A stretch of DNA of 17,778 bases from assembly GCA_035513275.1 (NCBI GenBank), contig DATKCJ010000298.1, positions 1 to 17,778 on the forward strand, read 5' to 3'. Positions 15,886-17,778 of the stretch are shown in pieces. The stretch's first letter is position 1; every line of letters starts with the position of its first letter. Below the pieces are notes generated by a model. The model saw only the letters and a list, made by a program, of their open reading frames with translations. It had not been told where the DNA came from and did not search any database. Position numbers and translations under genes: made by a program. Origin of the DNA: DATKCJ01 sp035513275 (lineage in GTDB: Bacteria; Verrucomicrobiota; Verrucomicrobiia; Opitutales; Opitutaceae).

Positions 15886-17495
15886 GGGTTCAACGGCACC
15901 TCGGGGTTGACGTCCTGCCGCTGCGGGTTGCGCACGCGACTGCCGGTCTGACGGGAGAGAACGTGGTTGATCGAGGAGATGTAGGCCTTGGCGCTCGCGA
16001 CCACGATGTCGGTGTCGGCGGCGAAGCCGTGACTCGAGCGATTGTCGCCGTGCCGCACGCGGACGGATGCCTCGGCGAGTGCGTCGATTCCCGCAGTGAC
16101 GGAGCTGATTCCAAACTCGAGCAGCTTCACGGGCATTTTCACGATCGCGTCGATCGCCTTGTAGGCGGCGTCGACCGGACCCGTGCCGATCTCTGCGTGC
16201 GTGTGCGACCGGCCATCCGGATCGCGGAGCCTCACGGTCGCCATCGGCTGGTTCGTCGTCCCGCACACAACCTGCAAGCTCTCGAGAACCCAGAACTCCG
16301 TTTCCGGAATACGTTCGTCGGACGCGAGCGCAACGAGGTCCGCGTCGTGGACCGATTTCTTGCGGTCGGCGAGTTTCTTGAACTCCGCGAACGCCTTGTT
16401 GAGCGCCTCCCCTTCGAGCGGGCAGCCGAGCTCTGTGAGGCGCTTCGAGAATGCGTTTCGTCCCGAATGCTTGCCGAGCACGAGCGTCGTCTGCGCGGCG
16501 CCGACGTCCTCAGGACGCATGATCTCGTAGGTCTGCGCGTTCTTGATCATCCCGTCCTGATGAATGCCGGACTCGTGCGCAAACGCGTTGGCGCCGATGA
16601 TCGCCTTGTTCGGGGGCACCGGGTAGCGAGTACAGCGCGAGATTAGTTTGCTGACGCGAAACAGTTGCTTCGGGTCGACACCGGTTTCGAGGCCGATCTT
16701 ATCGTGGCGCGTGCGCAGCCCCATCACGATCTCCTCGAGCGAGGCGTTCCCCGCGCGCTCGCCGATGCCGTTCACGGTGCATTCCGCCTGGCGCGCGCCC
16801 GCGCGCAAACCCGCGAGCGAGTTTGCGACGGCGAGGCCGAGATCGTCGTGGCAGTGCACGGAGATGATCACGTCCTTCGCGCCCGGCGTGTTGGCAATGA
16901 TGCCCGCGATGAGTGCTCCGAACTCGTCGGGCATCGTGTAACCGACGGTGTCCGGGATGTTGAGCGTCGTGGCGCCGGCCTTGATGACCGCTTCTAGCAG
17001 TTCGTAGAGGAACTCCGGATCGCTGCGGCCCGCGTCCTCCGGCGAGAATTCGATGTCGTCGCACAGGCTGCGCGCAAACGCCACCATCTCGACCGCGCGC
17101 GCCTTCATTTCGTCGCGCGTCATCCGGAGCTTGTGCTTCAGGTGGATGTCGCTGCTCGCAAGAAACGTGTGGATGCGCGGGTGCTTCGCACCTTTCACAC
17201 CCTCCCACGCAGCCTCGATGTCCTTCTGCGTGCAACGCGCCAGACCGCAGATGATCGGCGGTTCGGCGCTCGGGCGACCCTCCTTGGAAACCTGTCCCAC
17301 CTCGGATGCGATCGCCTGCACCGCAGCGAGGTCGTCCGGCGACGCCGCCGGGAATCCCGCCTCGATCACGTCCACCCCAAGCCGCGCAAGCGCCCTCGCC
17401 ACCTCGAGCTTTTCGGCCGAGGTCATCGAAGCGCCGGGAGCCTGCTCACCGTCGCGCAGGCTGGTGTCGAAGATTCTGACGTAGTTCGAGGGCAT
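15882..17495 (-). CDS. leuA: 2-isopropylmalate synthase
   Basis: This enzyme condenses 2-ketoisovalerate with acetyl-CoA to 2-isopropylmalate, the committed leucine step, normally inhibited by leucine. The 537-residue product has catalytic TIM-barrel motifs FDTSLRDGEQAPGASM (9-24), GFPAASPDD (47-55), NIPDTVGYTMPDEF (179-192), metal ligands in HCHDDLGLAVAN (214-225) and NGIGERAGNASLEE (242-255), then AHESGIHQDGM and GKHSGRNAF typical of LeuA, and a C-terminal LeuA dimer/regulatory domain (VRLRDPDGRSHTHAEIGTGPVDAAY onwards, split here only for description). The start ATG 17495 (MPSNYVRIFDTS) fits the family. It has a pyrimidine-rich leader and no Shine-Dalgarno site. It is the first recognisable gene of the branched-chain cluster; no leucine-rich leader peptide or T-box is seen upstream. 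Confidence 0.97.
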   Translation of the reverse strand: MPSNYVRIFDTSLRDGEQAPGASMTSAEKLEVARALARLGVDVIEAGFPAASPDDLAAVQAIASEVGQVSKEGRPSAEPPIICGLARCTQKDIEAAWEGVKGAKHPRIHTFLASSDIHLKHKLRMTRDEMKARAVEMVAFARSLCDDIEFSPEDAGRSDPEFLYELLEAVIKAGATTLNIPDTVGYTMPDEFGALIAGIIANTPGAKDVIISVHCHDDLGLAVANSLAGLRAGARQAECTVNGIGERAGNASLEEIVMGLRTRHDKIGLETGVDPKQLFRVSKLISRCTRYPVPPNKAIIGANAFAHESGIHQDGMIKNAQTYEIMRPEDVGAAQTTLVLGKHSGRNAFSKRLTELGCPLEGEALNKAFAEFKKLADRKKSVHDADLVALASDERIPETEFWVLESLQVVCGTTNQPMATVRLRDPDGRSHTHAEIGTGPVDAAYKAIDAIVKMPVKLLEFGISSVTAGIDALAEASVRVRHGDNRSSHGFAADTDIVVASAKAYISSINHVLSRQTGSRVRNPQRQDVNPEVPLNP

Positions 17496-17555
17496 GGGAG
17501 GGAAAGTGAGAGTGAAGGTGAGGGGCGAGTGCGAGTGAAAGGGACGAGTGAAGAC
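17496..17555 (-). promoter_or_regulatory. Pyrimidine-rich leuA leader
   Basis: The 60 bases before the leuA ATG are on the minus strand almost purely C, T and A, with repeated CACTC and CTCAC words and no Shine-Dalgarno site. The 13-mer CTCACCTTCACTC lies 15 bases before the ATG (17522-17510) and recurs before cimA. No -10/-35 pair is evident, so the promoter may lie in or before the upstream gene. Confidence 0.4.
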
Positions 17556-17778
17556 CTAACGCGCGGCACTGATCTGCAAACGCAGCTTCTGAATAGTCGA
17601 TGTCAGTATCCCAATGATCTCGTCGCACAGTGCAACGCGTGCGTGGACAATCTCGGAAGGAATCCAATGCCGAAGGCGGCGATAGCGCCCAGCTGTCTCG
17701 CGCGCTGATCCGCGAGAGATGACGAGGAACTGGCAATACTCCTTCTTCGATCCGCGTCCGTAACCCTCCTCGATGTTG
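17556..17778 (-). CDS. Four-helix-bundle (23S rRNA IVS / S23-type) protein, N-terminus beyond window
   Basis: The last 73 residues of a small helical protein are visible, running in from the right edge. The sequence NIEEGYGRGSKKEYCQFL followed by VISRGSARE matches the characteristic region of the four-helix-bundle family first found in 23S rRNA intervening sequences (NIAEGxGRxSxKE...FLxIARGS). The rest (EIVHARVALCDEIIGILTSTIQKL) is the last long helix. Family members are about 110-130 residues, so about 40-50 residues are missing. The role is unclear; relatives include Avd, the accessory protein of diversity-generating retroelements, but no reverse transcriptase or template repeat is in the window. 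It ends 60 bp before leuA. Confidence 0.85.
   Translation of the reverse strand, partial: NIEEGYGRGSKKEYCQFLVISRGSARETAGRYRRLRHWIPSEIVHARVALCDEIIGILTSTIQKLRLQISAAR

Noticed and set aside
15886..16266. Upstream extension of the 75-codon frame into leuA
   Set aside because: It is a shadow of leuA in another frame; only the part after the leuA stop could be real.
17496..17560. Leucine attenuator peptide or T-box before leuA
   Set aside because: There is no start codon with a leucine run, no T-box motif and no terminator with T-run in the visible leader.

Overview
The window is G+C-rich bacterial DNA, coding mainly on the minus strand. It has weak or absent Shine-Dalgarno sites before several genes, a citramalate synthase inside a leucine cluster, a huge cyclic-glucan synthase, a 23S-IVS/four-helix-bundle gene and many dispersed palindromes. 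Together these suggest an environmental Verrucomicrobiota, perhaps Opitutales. The taxon is inferred from gene content and style; nothing in the sequence proves it.

Left part (1-5765, minus): one uninterrupted reading frame encodes about 1,920 residues of an NdvB/ChvB-type cyclic beta-1,2-glucan synthase. It covers the N-terminal region, membrane segments, GT84 glycosyltransferase, glycoamylase-like domain and start of the GH94 part, and it leaves the window before its C-terminus. After a 332-bp gap come two small plus-strand genes of unknown function, less G+C-rich than their surroundings: a secreted protein at 6098-6598 and a cytosolic one at 6688-7098. A tRNA-Leu(CAG) follows on the minus strand at 7223-7309.

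Middle part (7570-10567, minus): a CobW/G3E-like protein with a broken P-loop; aroC (chorismate synthase); an exported single-CxxCH protein; and a 66-codon relic whose first eight codons and 44 bp of upstream sequence copy the start of aroC exactly. The 68-bp exact repeats bracket the cytochrome-like gene.

Right part (10706-17495, minus): a branched-chain amino acid cluster transcribed leuA - leuC - leuD - cimA - leuB. LeuA commits 2-ketoisovalerate to leucine. CimA makes citramalate from pyruvate and acetyl-CoA, the threonine-independent route to 2-ketobutyrate and isoleucine. LeuCD and LeuB can serve both routes, which explains the grouping. cimA and leuB overlap by one base. leuA, leuD and cimA have pyrimidine-rich leaders with CACTC/CTTCA motifs in place of a Shine-Dalgarno site. 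Upstream of leuA, at the right edge, is the C-terminal part of a four-helix-bundle (S23/IVS) protein.

Between genes: nearly every spacer holds a composite palindrome, an outer inverted repeat enclosing hairpins. Sequences differ from place to place, stems co-vary and, in one family, all three loops are GNRA. A tandem-heptamer inverted repeat lies between leuD and cimA. These REPIN-like elements and the aroC-start duplication are the most unusual parts of the window. No CRISPR array, integrase, transposase or complete insertion sequence was seen.
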